From positions 1-64,000 of the forward strand of contig CAKTKC010000008.1 in the NCBI GenBank assembly GCA_934569225.1: a DNA stretch of 64,000 nucleotides, given 5' to 3'. The DNA comes from an uncultured Oscillospiraceae bacterium. Its GTDB lineage: Bacteria; Bacillota; Clostridia; Oscillospirales; Oscillospiraceae. Below, piece after piece: positions 40,556 through 49,434 of this stretch (its first letter is position 1; the number at the start of each line of letters is the position of its first letter). The translations under genes were made by a program, and so were the position numbers. Below the pieces are notes generated by a model that ran no database searches, was not told the DNA's origin, and saw nothing but the letters and a program-made list of their open reading frames with translations.

Positions 40556-41881
40556 ATGAAGTTTGCGTTTTATACCCTTGGCTGCAAGACAAATCAATAT
40601 GAGACCCAGGCCATGGAGCAGCTGCTGACGGAGCTTGGGCATGAGATCGGGCAGTTTGACCAGCCCTGCGACGGCTATATCATCAACACCTGCTCCGTCA
40701 CCGCCGTGGCGGACAAGAAAAACCGGGCGGTCATCCGCCGGTGCCGCCGGGAAAATCCCGACGCCGTCATCGGCGTGTGCGGCTGTTACTCCCAGCACGC
40801 CCCGGAGGCGGTGCGTGCGCTGGGGGTGGACATCATCGGCGGCAGCGGCGGGCGGCGGGAGTTCGTGGAGCTGATGCTCTCCACCATGGAGGGCAAAACC
40901 CAGGCGGAGCGGCTGGATAACGCCCTGCGCCGCCGGGAGTTTGAAGTCCTCCCTGCCGGTGGACTGGAGGAACGTACCCGCGCCATGCTGAAGGTGCAGG
41001 ACGGGTGCGTGAATTTCTGCTCCTACTGCATCATTCCCTACACCCGGGGGCCGATCCGTTCCGCGCCGGTGGACGTGGCCGTCAGCCAGGCGCAGGAGCT
41101 TGCCCGGCGGGGCTACCGGGAGATCGTGGTGACGGGCATTGAGATCGCCAGCTGGGGCGCCGACCTGCCGGGGAAGCCCGCGGTCACGGAGCTGATCGAG
41201 GCGGTCTGCACCGCCGTTCCGGCGCTGCGGGTGCGGCTGGGCAGTCTGGAGCCGCGGATCGTGACGGAGGACTTCTGCCAGAGACTTTCCCGGCTCCCGA
41301 ACCTCTGCCCCCAGTTTCATCTGTCCATGCAGTCCGGGTGCGACACGGTATTGCAGCGGATGCGGCGGAAGTACGATACTGCGCGGTACTATGAAAGCGT
41401 CTGCCTGCTGCGGACATGGTTTCCGGGCTGTGCCGTTACCACGGACATGATCGTGGCCTTCCCCGGGGAGACGGAGGAAGAATTTGCCCGGAGCCTTGCT
41501 TTTATCCGCAAGTGCGGTTTTGCGGAAATGCACATTTTCCCCTACTCCCGCCGTCCCGGCACTCCCGCGGACAAAATGCCGGGGCAGCACGGCAACGCCG
41601 TGAAGGAAGCGCGGAGCCGGGCGGCCATCGCCGTGGCGGAGGAAATGAGCCGCGCCTATCGGGAAGCCCTTGTCGGTTCCGTGCAGAGCGTCCTGTTTGA
41701 AAGCGTGGAGAATGGCCTGTTCACCGGCCACGCGCCCAATTACGTGAAGGTCTATGCCGTTGGGGAGGATCTGCACAATGAGATTCGGGATGTTCTGATA
41801 AAATCCGTTTTTCAGGATGGCGTATTGGGGGAAGTTCTGTACGGCGAAGCGGCGAAGGAGGTCAGCGAGCATGAAGCATGA
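40556..41881 (+). CDS. mtaB: MtaB, tRNA t6A37 methylthiotransferase
   Basis: MtaB converts t6A at position 37 of ANN-decoding tRNAs to ms2t6A. The 441-residue protein has the three domains of methylthiotransferases: an N-terminal cluster domain (FYTLGCKTNQYET at 4-16, with Cys also in NTCSVT and VCGCYSQ), a radical SAM domain with DGCVNFCSYCIIPYTRG (about 148-164) and a C-terminal TRAM domain. Start 40556 is ATG. Its stop overlaps the acyltransferase gene start region by 11 bases. Confidence 0.94.
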   Translation: MKFAFYTLGCKTNQYETQAMEQLLTELGHEIGQFDQPCDGYIINTCSVTAVADKKNRAVIRRCRRENPDAVIGVCGCYSQHAPEAVRALGVDIIGGSGGRREFVELMLSTMEGKTQAERLDNALRRREFEVLPAGGLEERTRAMLKVQDGCVNFCSYCIIPYTRGPIRSAPVDVAVSQAQELARRGYREIVVTGIEIASWGADLPGKPAVTELIEAVCTAVPALRVRLGSLEPRIVTEDFCQRLSRLPNLCPQFHLSMQSGCDTVLQRMRRKYDTARYYESVCLLRTWFPGCAVTTDMIVAFPGETEEEFARSLAFIRKCGFAEMHIFPYSRRPGTPADKMPGQHGNAVKEARSRAAIAVAEEMSRAYREALVGSVQSVLFESVENGLFTGHAPNYVKVYAVGEDLHNEIRDVLIKSVFQDGVLGEVLYGEAAKEVSEHEA

Positions 41882-42950
41882 TACCGCCATACCGGCAAGC
41901 CGCCGGGTCTATATCGATTTTCTGAAAGTGATCGCCATTTATCTGGTGCTGTTCAACCACACCGGCGTAAGCGGCTTCGTCCTGTTTACCGTCCGGCAGG
42001 GGACGAAAATGTACTTTCCCCTGATGTTCAACGCCATTCTGATTAAGATTGCCGTGCCGCTGTTTTTCATGGCGTCCGGCGCGCTGCTGCTGGGGAAAGA
42101 GGAATCCTACCGGGATCTGCTGTGCAGGCGGTTTCTCCGGTTTCTTACTGTTCTGGTGGTCGCGTCCCTGATCTCGTATTTGTACACCTGCCTGCGGCAG
42201 GGCAGTCAAGCACTTTCGGCAGCATATTTCTGGACAATGCTGTACACCCACAATCTGGCTGGCTCTTACTGGTATCTGTATGCGTATCTCGCGTACATTC
42301 TCATGCTCCCCCTGCTGAGAAAGCTGGCGAAAGCCATGACCGCGCGGGAGTATCGATGGATGTTTTTGCTGTACGGGGTGGTTCATCTCCTGCAAATTCT
42401 GGAATTTCTGATTTGGAAGGGCGGGAAATCCCACAACAGTTACTTTTCACTTTTTATCGCACTGGACTATGTTTTCTACCCCCTGATGGGCTACTACATT
42501 GACCGGTGCATGAAGGATGCCGAGTTCACGGTCAGGCGGCTGCTCACCATGACGGCGGTCAGTGTTGCCGCCATTGTGGTTTGCTGTCTGATGACTCATT
42601 ACAGCTGCACCCTGACCGGCGGATGGGATGAGGAAAACTGCCAGACCTTCTTCAGCACCCTGATCTTCCTGCCCACCGTCACGGTGTACTACGGGGTGAA
42701 GCTGCTCTTTCTGCGGCATCCGCCGACGGAACGGCTGAAGAAGATCATCGTCGCAGCCAGCGAGACGACCTTCGGCCTTTACCTGATCAACCATATCTGT
42801 CTTGAAGAGACTCTTCCTGTGTTCGCGGCTTTGTATCCCCATATGCGGGTGCTGATTGCGTGCTGGATATGGACGCTCTGCGCCTGCCTTCTGGGCGGCG
42901 GCATCACCTTCCTTGTGAAGAAGATTCCCGGCGTCCGCAAGTTCCTGTAA
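41871..42950 (+). CDS. Acyltransferase-3 family membrane protein
   Basis: This 359-residue protein has about ten membrane helices and the AT3 hallmarks YIDFLKVIAIYLVLFNHTG near the N-terminus (catalytic-type His) and a conserved Arg in RRFLRFLTVLV. AT3 proteins O-acylate cell-surface polysaccharides or lipids from the membrane. The ATG at 41871 is inside the end of mtaB, with AAGGAGG about nine bases upstream, so it is co-translated. The target polymer is unknown. Confidence 0.87.
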   Translation: MKHDTAIPASRRVYIDFLKVIAIYLVLFNHTGVSGFVLFTVRQGTKMYFPLMFNAILIKIAVPLFFMASGALLLGKEESYRDLLCRRFLRFLTVLVVASLISYLYTCLRQGSQALSAAYFWTMLYTHNLAGSYWYLYAYLAYILMLPLLRKLAKAMTAREYRWMFLLYGVVHLLQILEFLIWKGGKSHNSYFSLFIALDYVFYPLMGYYIDRCMKDAEFTVRRLLTMTAVSVAAIVVCCLMTHYSCTLTGGWDEENCQTFFSTLIFLPTVTVYYGVKLLFLRHPPTERLKKIIVAASETTFGLYLINHICLEETLPVFAALYPHMRVLIACWIWTLCACLLGGGITFLVKKIPGVRKFL

Positions 42951-42970
42951 CGGAAAACCGCGGTTTTCCG
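42951..42970 (+). terminator. 20-bp perfect palindrome after the acyltransferase gene
   Basis: CGGAAAACC pairs with GGTTTTCCG directly after the stop codon, followed by CCGTTTCTTGC; a weak terminator candidate. Confidence 0.5.
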
Positions 42971-43038
42971 CCGTTTCTTGCAATTTTGCGCTTTTCGTGG
43001 TAAGATAACGCTAATGTTTGATTCTCAGGAGGAACCCC

Positions 43039-43584
43039 ATGAAAACCCTGATGCACATTTGCTGTGCGCCCTGTGCCAATCAGCCCATCGAGGTGCTTCG
43101 CACCGACGGCTTTGAGGTCACGGGCTTCTGGTATAATCCCAACATCCATCCCGTCACCGAGTATCGCGCCCGGCGGAACTGTCTGCAAGCATACGCCGAG
43201 GAAATCGAACTTCCCCTGATCCTCCGCAACGACTACGGTCTGCGCCCCTTCGTCCGGGCGGTGGTGGAGGATATTCCGGGGCGGTGCGTCAAGTGCTACG
43301 AAATGCGCCTGTTTGAGACTGCCCGTCAGGCCGCCGAGGGGGGCTTTGACAGCTTTACGTCCTCCCTGTTCATCAGTCCCTACCAGAAGCACGAGCTGAT
43401 GCGGGAGGTGGCCGAGCGGGCGGCGGCGGAGTACGGTGTGCAGTTTTTGTACCGGGATTTCCGCCCCTATTTCCGCGCCGGGCAGGAGTTTGCCCGGGAA
43501 CACGGCTTTTACATGCAGAAATACTGCGGCTGCATCTTCTCCGAGGAGGAGCGGTACATGAAGCCCAAGAAAATTCTTCCCTGA
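43039..43584 (+). CDS. queH: QueH, epoxyqueuosine reductase
   Basis: QueH reduces epoxyqueuosine to queuosine in tRNA and replaces QueG in many anaerobes. The 181-residue protein carries all four Cys pairs of the family: HICCAPCANQ (about 7-16), GRCVKCYEMR (about 92-101) and KYCGCIFSEEER (about 158-169), which bind a 4Fe-4S cluster and a second metal. GFWYNPNIHP is also conserved. The ATG at 43039 has AGGAGGAA upstream. Next to mtaB it forms part of a tRNA-modification neighbourhood. Confidence 0.93.
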   Translation: MKTLMHICCAPCANQPIEVLRTDGFEVTGFWYNPNIHPVTEYRARRNCLQAYAEEIELPLILRNDYGLRPFVRAVVEDIPGRCVKCYEMRLFETARQAAEGGFDSFTSSLFISPYQKHELMREVAERAAAEYGVQFLYRDFRPYFRAGQEFAREHGFYMQKYCGCIFSEEERYMKPKKILP

Positions 43585-43602
43585 GTGGGAAGTGGAGGTA
43601 TT

Positions 43603-44754
43603 ATGTCAACTTATGAATTTTCCGTCCCCTGCCTGTTCGGGCTTGAGGGCATTGCCGGCGACGAGCTGCGGCGGCTGGATATCCCCAACGTCCGGGTGGA
43701 AAACGGCCGGGTGCTGTTTTCCGGAGAAATCCGGGACATGGCGAAGGCCAATATCTGCCTGCGCACCGGCGAGCGGGTGCTGATCGTGCTGGCGGACTTC
43801 CCGGCGAAGACCTTTGAAGAGCTGTTTCAGGGGGTCTGCCGGGCGAATCTGGAGGATTTTATCCCCAAAGACGGTAGCTTCCCGGTGAAGGGGCACTGCC
43901 TGAACAGCCAGCTCATGAGCGTCCCGGACTGTCAGGCCATTGTGAAGAAGGCCGCCTCCCGGCGTCTGGGGGAAAAATACGGCGTCAGCTGGCTCCCGGA
44001 GACCGGGGCAAAGTACCAGCTGCAATTTTCCATTATGAATGACCGGGTGCAGCTGTATCTGGACACCTCCGGCCAGGGCCTGCACAAGCGGGGCTACCGC
44101 GCCGTGGGCAACGACGCGCCATTGCGGGAGACCCTGGCTGCCGCCATGGTCCAGCTGACCCGCTACCGGGGACGGGAATTTCTGTGGGATCCCTTCTGCG
44201 GCTCCGGCACCATTCCCATCGAGGCGGCGCTGATCGCCCGGAACGCCGCTCCCGGCGGCCGCCGCCGGTTCGTGGCGGAGGCATTCGCATGGAGCGACAG
44301 CAGCATCTGGGACGCGGTTCGGGAGGAAGCAAAGGCAAAGGAATTCCACGGAAAGTATCAGATCCTCGGCTCGGACAACGACCCCAAGTGCGTCTCCCTA
44401 GCCATGGCTAATGCCCGGAAGGCGGGGGTGGGCGACATCATCCGCTTCGCCGACGGCGACGCCACCAAAATGGATCTGCCCGCCCAGTCCGGCATTCTCA
44501 TCGGCAACCCGCCCTACGGCCAGCGGATGCTGGAGCAGCAGAGCGCCCAGCGGCTCTACGCCGCGCTGGGGCGGCACCTGAAATACGCTGACGGCTGGAA
44601 GAAATTCATCATCACCTCCGAGCCGGAGTTCGAGCATTACTTCGGCCGCCGCGCCGACAAGAAGCGCAAGCTTTACAACGGCATGATCAAGTGCGACTAC
44701 TATATGTACACCGACAATTCCCGGAAAAACCAGAAAAGGGATGACAAAAAATGA
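43603..44754 (+). CDS. THUMP-domain RNA methyltransferase, RlmL/YpsC-like
   Basis: This is a SAM-dependent RNA methyltransferase that probably makes m2G in 23S rRNA (RlmL-type activity). The 383-residue protein has an N-terminal ferredoxin-like + THUMP domain (about 1-155) and a Rossmann MTase domain with LWDPFCGSGTIPIEAAL (about 194-210), ILGSDNDPKCV and the catalytic GNPPYGQRM (about 302-310). The ATG at 43603 has GGAGGTA upstream. Its stop overlaps the start of the lipid kinase gene by four bases. Confidence 0.9.
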   Translation: MSTYEFSVPCLFGLEGIAGDELRRLDIPNVRVENGRVLFSGEIRDMAKANICLRTGERVLIVLADFPAKTFEELFQGVCRANLEDFIPKDGSFPVKGHCLNSQLMSVPDCQAIVKKAASRRLGEKYGVSWLPETGAKYQLQFSIMNDRVQLYLDTSGQGLHKRGYRAVGNDAPLRETLAAAMVQLTRYRGREFLWDPFCGSGTIPIEAALIARNAAPGGRRRFVAEAFAWSDSSIWDAVREEAKAKEFHGKYQILGSDNDPKCVSLAMANARKAGVGDIIRFADGDATKMDLPAQSGILIGNPPYGQRMLEQQSAQRLYAALGRHLKYADGWKKFIITSEPEFEHYFGRRADKKRKLYNGMIKCDYYMYTDNSRKNQKRDDKK

Positions 44755-45677
44755 AACACCTGTTCATCATCAACCCGGCTGCGGGCAGCTGGGATCACAC
44801 GAAGCAGTACACCGCCGCCATCGTGGAAAGCTGCAATGCCCGGGGGCTGGACTACCGCGTTGAGGTATCCAAGGCTCCGGGAGAATGCCGCCGCATCACC
44901 CGGGAAGCGGGCTTGACCGGAGAAGAATACCGCGTCTACGCCTGCGGCGGCGACGGCACCCTGAACGAAGTCGCGTCGGGGGCAGCGGGATTTCCCAACG
45001 TGGCCATCACTGCCTATTCCGGCGGCAGCGGAAACGACTTTGTCCGGCTCTTCAGCGAACCCGCCGCCTTTTCCAATCTGGAGCGGCTGCTGGACGCCAG
45101 GGAAGTCACCTTCGACATGATCCGCTGCAACGACGATTACGCCCTGAACATCTGCTCTGTGGGCTTAGACGCCCGCATCGGCACCGATGTCGCCCGGTAC
45201 AAGCGGCTTCCTCTGCTCCAGGGCTTCCGCGCCTATGCCGCGTCCACGGTGGTGAACGTGGTGCGGGGCATTGCGGAGCACTATGTGGTCGAGATCTGCG
45301 GCGAGACCATCGACGCCCAGCAGACCATGATCTGCGTGTGCAACGGGCGGTTCTACGGCGGCGGCTTCAACCCCGTACCGGAGGCCGACCCCACCGACGG
45401 GCTTCTGGACGTGCTTCTGGTGAAGAAGGTGAGCCGCTTGCAGGTGTCCTCCATCATCGGGAAATACAAGAACGGCCAGTACAAGGACTATCCCGACATT
45501 ATCCGCCATTTCCGGACGGACAGTCTGAAAATCCTCTGCGACAAGCCCACCGCCATCAACTTAGACGGAGAGCTGCGCACCTCCGACGTGGTGAACATCT
45601 CCGTGGCGAAGGAGAAGGTGCGCTTCTTCTATCCCAAGGATTTGAGCTGGCAGGCAAAGGAACCGGCGCACTGCTGA
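44751..45677 (+). CDS. YegS/DagK-type lipid kinase
   Basis: This 308-residue member of the diacylglycerol kinase catalytic family phosphorylates diacylglycerol or a related lipid. The N-terminal nucleotide-binding domain has FIINPAAGS (about 4-12) and the signature ACGGDGTLNEVASG (about 64-77); the C-terminal beta-sandwich contains NGRFYGGGFNPVPEADPTDG (about 197-216). It starts within the preceding gene's stop (ATGA) and ends the operon at a strong terminator. Confidence 0.92.
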   Translation: MKHLFIINPAAGSWDHTKQYTAAIVESCNARGLDYRVEVSKAPGECRRITREAGLTGEEYRVYACGGDGTLNEVASGAAGFPNVAITAYSGGSGNDFVRLFSEPAAFSNLERLLDAREVTFDMIRCNDDYALNICSVGLDARIGTDVARYKRLPLLQGFRAYAASTVVNVVRGIAEHYVVEICGETIDAQQTMICVCNGRFYGGGFNPVPEADPTDGLLDVLLVKKVSRLQVSSIIGKYKNGQYKDYPDIIRHFRTDSLKILCDKPTAINLDGELRTSDVVNISVAKEKVRFFYPKDLSWQAKEPAHC

Positions 45678-45686
45678 AAAATACAT

Positions 45687-45720
45687 AAACGCGGACATTT
45701 CACCCGAAATGTCCGCGTTT
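45687..45720. terminator. Bidirectional terminator between convergent genes
   Basis: A perfect 14-bp stem (45687-45700 with 45707-45720) with a CACCCG loop; T-rich on both strands. It separates the lipid kinase gene from the convergent lysozyme gene. Confidence 0.92.
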
Positions 45721-45721
45721 T

Positions 45722-46780
45722 TTACGGCATATACACATTGATATCCACATCAGCGTTGATGCCGGGGACTCTGCCCGTGCAGGTGTACTGCCACATTTCC
45801 ACCTTCCAGGGGTAGCGCATTCTGTCCTGATACAGCGCCAGCCAGAAGGGGAAATCCTCCAGTTCGCTCAGGTAGTACAGGTTTTCCGACTGGTGCCAGT
45901 TGAAGTAGACCATGGGCTGATAGCCCAGACCCTTCATTTTCTCGCAGAAGTACAGCTGGATATCCGTCAGCGTCCGGGCGTCCATGTTGGCCGTCCGGGC
46001 ATCGCTGGTGGGAATTTCCCAGTCCAATATGATGGGCATGTCCAGCCGGTAGTCCCCCAGAATGCTCAGCATGTATTCGATCTCCTGATCGGCCTCATCC
46101 ATGTTCAGCGCCTGAGAAAAGAAGTACGCGCCGATGGGAAGCCCCGCCTCCGTCGCTCCTGCAAGATTCTTCTGGGCGTATTCGTCCTCCACCAGCTTGC
46201 CGCTGCCGTAGCCCCGATAGCCTAAGCGGATGATGGCAAAGTCAATGCCGGAACGGGCGACCTTCTTCCAGTCGATGTCCCCCTGAAACGCGGAGACATC
46301 CACGCCGGAATAGCTGTCAGTGCGCAGACAGGTCAGGTAGTTATGGCTGTTGTACTGGAAATCCAGACGCCCGTAGGGGTTCGGATCCGGGGGGATGGTC
46401 GGCTCGGCGGTGGGTTCCGTTTCCTCCGGCTCCGTTTCCGGCTCCGGGGCAACCGGCGGCTCCGTCATTTCCTCGTGATGCCGCCGCACCACCAGGGCTT
46501 CCGGGTCGTCCGCGGCCTTGTAATAGGGGCGGCACAGGATCGCCACCCATGCCAGCGCCGCCGCGGCAAGTAAGGCGATGGCGGCCAGGATCCATTCCGG
46601 ACGAATCCGTTTTTTCGGCGGGGCAGGCAGTTCCGGCGGGTAGATTTCATCTAGGATTACCACGGAATCTTCCGTGGAAAAATCTTCCTCCGGGACAGGC
46701 TCGCCCGGCCGCAGCGGCGGCATTCCTTCCGGCTTCTGAGCCTCGGCTGCCTCGTTTTCCAAATTGTCAATGGTTTCCAT
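45722..46780 (-). CDS. Membrane-anchored GH25 lysozyme
   Basis: This 352-residue protein has a cytoplasmic acidic/Pro-rich N-terminus (about 1-55), one membrane helix (ILAAIALLAAAALAWVAILC, about 66-85), a Pro/Glu/Thr-rich linker (about 105-145) and a GH25 muramidase domain (about 160-352) with GVDVSAFQGDIDW and the catalytic ILDWE (DxE) motif. It would cut beta-1,4 MurNAc-GlcNAc bonds outside the membrane. The ATG at 46780 has AAAGGAGG upstream. Confidence 0.9.
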   Translation of the reverse strand: METIDNLENEAAEAQKPEGMPPLRPGEPVPEEDFSTEDSVVILDEIYPPELPAPPKKRIRPEWILAAIALLAAAALAWVAILCRPYYKAADDPEALVVRRHHEEMTEPPVAPEPETEPEETEPTAEPTIPPDPNPYGRLDFQYNSHNYLTCLRTDSYSGVDVSAFQGDIDWKKVARSGIDFAIIRLGYRGYGSGKLVEDEYAQKNLAGATEAGLPIGAYFFSQALNMDEADQEIEYMLSILGDYRLDMPIILDWEIPTSDARTANMDARTLTDIQLYFCEKMKGLGYQPMVYFNWHQSENLYYLSELEDFPFWLALYQDRMRYPWKVEMWQYTCTGRVPGINADVDINVYMP

Positions 46781-46898
46781 GACCCGCCTCCTTTCCTGCA
46801 TTCTTACGATACAGTATACCACATTTTTCGCGCCGTGCCAATAGGAATCGGGCGCTTAAGGCAATCTTAAACATTCCGTTAATTTTGGTCATAAGCTG

Positions 46899-46926
46899 TT
46901 GCATTCGCCGCTTTTTACAATATAAT
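46899..46926 (+). promoter_or_regulatory. Promoter of the zinc-ribbon membrane protein gene
   Basis: TTGCAT (46899-46904), 16 bases, TATAAT (46921-46926), 36 bases before the start codon. Confidence 0.65.
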
Positions 46927-46962
46927 AATGAATAAACATTTCTCTGGCAAAAGGTGATTTTT

Positions 46963-47376
46963 ATGAATGGAATCAGCAGCTGGCTCCGGCAGTTTTCCGC
47001 GAAACTCTCTGCGGGACTGCGCAGCTTCATGGCCGGGCGTTACGGCACCGACCGGCTGAATATGGTAATTCTGTGTGCGGGTCTGTTTTGCAGCCTGCTG
47101 TCGGTGTGGGTCACGGCGGCACCGATGAATATTGTCTTCTGGGCGCTGAGCTACGGCCTGATGATCTGGGCGATTTTCCGCACCCTGTCCCGGAACACCT
47201 ACAAGCGGTATCAGGAAAACCGGAAATTTCTCCAGTTTTTCACTCGCCTGAAGGACAGACAGAACCGCTATTTTGACTGCCCCAAGTGCCGCCAGCTGGT
47301 GCGCGTCCCCAGAGGAAAGGGGAAAATCGCCATCACTTGCCCCCGGTGCAAGGAAAAGTTCATCCGGAAGACTTGA
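46963..47376 (+). CDS. Small membrane protein with C-terminal zinc ribbon
   Basis: This 137-residue protein has two membrane helices (about 37-56 and 60-78), an Arg/Lys-rich segment and a C-terminal zinc ribbon with two CxxC pairs (FDCPKCRQL at about 107 and ITCPRCKEK at about 126). The ribbon would be cytoplasmic. Such proteins are frequent and uncharacterised in Clostridia. I chose ATG 46963 with AAAGGTG seven bases upstream; GTG 46954 overlaps that site. Confidence 0.75.
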   Translation: MNGISSWLRQFSAKLSAGLRSFMAGRYGTDRLNMVILCAGLFCSLLSVWVTAAPMNIVFWALSYGLMIWAIFRTLSRNTYKRYQENRKFLQFFTRLKDRQNRYFDCPKCRQLVRVPRGKGKIAITCPRCKEKFIRKT

Positions 47377-47380
47377 CAGA

Positions 47381-47419
47381 CACAAGCCGCCGCAAAGTTT
47401 CACTTTGCGGCGGCTTGTG
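47381..47419. terminator. Bidirectional terminator
   Basis: A 17-bp stem (47381-47397 with 47403-47419) and a TTTCA loop between the zinc-ribbon gene and the convergent deacetylase gene; only moderately T-rich flanks. Confidence 0.8.
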
Positions 47420-47427
47420 CGTTTCTG

Positions 47428-48204
47428 TCATGACGCAAACAATTCCTCCACCGTGGCGAACCGGTAGCCCTCTTCCTCCCATTTGGTCAGCAGCTCGTCG
47501 AGGATTTCCGCGTTGGTTCTGGAGGTGGAGTGGAGCAGCACCACCGCGCCGGGGTGGGTTCTCGGCAGCAGCTTTGCAAACGCCTGCTCCCGGGTGGGCT
47601 GGGAGTCGTTGTTCCAGTCCACATAGGCAAGGCTCCAGAAAACTGTCCGGTAGCCCAGCTCCTGCGCCATGCGGAGGTTTTCCTCACTGTAGATTCCCTG
47701 GGGCGGACGGTAGTATTTGGGCATGTCCTGACCGGTGGTGTCCTTGTACAGCGCTTCCAGGTCTTGCAGCTCCTTCGTGAACGCTGCTTTGCCGGAAATT
47801 TTGCTCATGTCGTAGTGGTGCATGGTGTGGTTGCCCACGGTATGCCCTTCCTCCGTCATCCGGCGTACCAGATCGGCGTTTTTCTCAATGTAGTTGCCCA
47901 CCAGGAAAAAGGCGGCCTTGACGTTGTGCTTTTGCAGGGTGTCCAGAATTTTCTCCGTGCAGCCGTTTTCGTAGCCCGCGTCAAAGGTCAGGTACAGCAC
48001 CTTTTCCGACGTGCTGCCGATGTACGCGGCGTCGTACCGCTTTAACTGGTCGATTCCGGCATTGCCGACGGGCGGCGCGCCCTCCTGCCGGAAGCTCAGC
48101 CCCCAGGAGCCGGTGGGCAGGGCGCTGCCCGAAAAAATCCCCACCGCCGTCACCGCCGCCGCGGTCAGCGCCGCCAGTAAGATCAATAAATCCCGTTTTC
48201 GCAA
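47428..48204 (-). CDS. Polysaccharide deacetylase (NodB/PdaA-like)
   Basis: This 258-residue secreted or membrane-anchored protein has an N-terminal hydrophobic segment (about 5-26) and a NodB domain (about 65-250) with the metal/catalytic motifs LTFDAGYENG (about 74-83), GNHTMHH (HxxxH, about 127-133), YRPPQG (about 168-173) and VVLLHST. The AGYE variant of motif 1 is that of PdaA-type muramic acid deacetylases involved in spore cortex. The start is TTG 48204 with GGGAGGGG upstream; no in-frame ATG fits. Confidence 0.87.
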   Translation of the reverse strand: MRKRDLLILLAALTAAAVTAVGIFSGSALPTGSWGLSFRQEGAPPVGNAGIDQLKRYDAAYIGSTSEKVLYLTFDAGYENGCTEKILDTLQKHNVKAAFFLVGNYIEKNADLVRRMTEEGHTVGNHTMHHYDMSKISGKAAFTKELQDLEALYKDTTGQDMPKYYRPPQGIYSEENLRMAQELGYRTVFWSLAYVDWNNDSQPTREQAFAKLLPRTHPGAVVLLHSTSRTNAEILDELLTKWEEEGYRFATVEELFAS

Positions 48205-48262
48205 AAAACATCCCCTCCCTGGGACATCCTATGCCCTGGGGAGGGGATGTATTCATTTTCGG

Positions 48263-49363
48263 TTACTGTCCGCCGTGGAGGTATTTGTAGTCCCAGTCCA
48301 GATCGAACAGCTTGTTGCCCCGCTCCATGGGACAGCCGGTGTACAGGTCGTCCGCCAGCTCCCGCAGAACCTCCGCAGGCTCCAGGCACTCGATATAAAA
48401 GTCCGGCAGGGCTTCCTCCCCCAGCCGCGCTCCCAGGATGGCGCCGGTGACGGCACCCACAGCGGCGCTGCGGCCGGAGTGGTTCACCGCCGCGATCATG
48501 GCGCTGTCGAAGTCGGCGGAGTTGGTCAGGCAGGTGTAAATGGCCCCGGCAAGCACCTGGGCGGCGCTGTCGCAGCCTAAGCGCTCCATAACGTCCACAG
48601 GGCTGAGATTGGGGGATTCCGAGTAGGTGATGGCGTGGCGCACCAATGTCGCGACCTCGAAGGCCTGGCTGTACTGGTGGCCGAACTGTTCCTTCATGGC
48701 CTCCACAGATTCCACCACCAGGCGTTTCAGGGGCAGATGGGGCTGACGGATAAGACGGCTCATGATGTGCGCCAGCACCGCCCCGGAGAGAAACGCCGAA
48801 GGATTTCCCTGGGTCAGCGCCACGGCTTCCGCCCCCAGCAGATCGATCTCATGCTGGTCGGTGCGGTCTTCGTGGAAAAACAGCCCGACGCCGATGGCGG
48901 TGGTGATGCCGCCGGGGCCGTCATAATTGTTGGCGGGGGTTTCGGGGGTTCCCAGAGCGGGGCGGCTGAGGGTGTCCAGCATCCGGGTGTCCATGCAGTG
49001 GCGGCGGCAAAGCTCGGCTTTCCGCAGAAGCCAGCAATAATTCCGGGTGGGGCGTCCCCAGGGGCGCTGAGAGGCGGCCCATTCCCGGCTGCTCATGCCC
49101 ACGTATTTGATAAAGGGCGCCATTTTCCCCAGCATCTGCCCCCGGGTCAGGCCAAACAGCAGACCGTTGCAGGTGAACGCCGCCAGCTGGGTATAGGAGG
49201 TGACGTCGGCATAGCCGTTGACCAGATCGTAGCCCAGCAGGCCGTTGGGGCCGTAGTCCTCCTGAATCTCCTGCCAGCTGCGGTTGTCCACGGTGTATCC
49301 CATGGCGTCCCCCACTGCCAGTCCCAGCAGGCACCCACGGTATGACGACTGCGAAACGGCCAT
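48263..49363 (-). CDS. ADP-ribosylglycohydrolase-fold protein, probably without metal centre
   Basis: This 366-residue protein belongs to the ADP-ribosylglycohydrolase/DraG superfamily: LGLAVGDAMG (about 13-22), a central GPGGITTAIGVGL region and the C-terminal helix region with NHSGRSAAVGAVTGAILGA (about 300-318). In active members the first metal site reads DDTQ and the second GGDSDT. Here they read SYTQ and SGRSAA, so the Asp ligands of both Mg ions are gone. It may be a binding protein or have a different reaction. It lies between the deacetylase and MocR genes on the same strand. Confidence 0.8.
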   Translation of the reverse strand: MAVSQSSYRGCLLGLAVGDAMGYTVDNRSWQEIQEDYGPNGLLGYDLVNGYADVTSYTQLAAFTCNGLLFGLTRGQMLGKMAPFIKYVGMSSREWAASQRPWGRPTRNYCWLLRKAELCRRHCMDTRMLDTLSRPALGTPETPANNYDGPGGITTAIGVGLFFHEDRTDQHEIDLLGAEAVALTQGNPSAFLSGAVLAHIMSRLIRQPHLPLKRLVVESVEAMKEQFGHQYSQAFEVATLVRHAITYSESPNLSPVDVMERLGCDSAAQVLAGAIYTCLTNSADFDSAMIAAVNHSGRSAAVGAVTGAILGARLGEEALPDFYIECLEPAEVLRELADDLYTGCPMERGNKLFDLDWDYKYLHGGQ

Positions 49364-49434
49364 ATCTGTCCCTCCCCTGCAAATATCTTCCTCCGCTTAT
49401 TATACCCTCCGACCCGGGAAAAGGCAAGGGAAAT

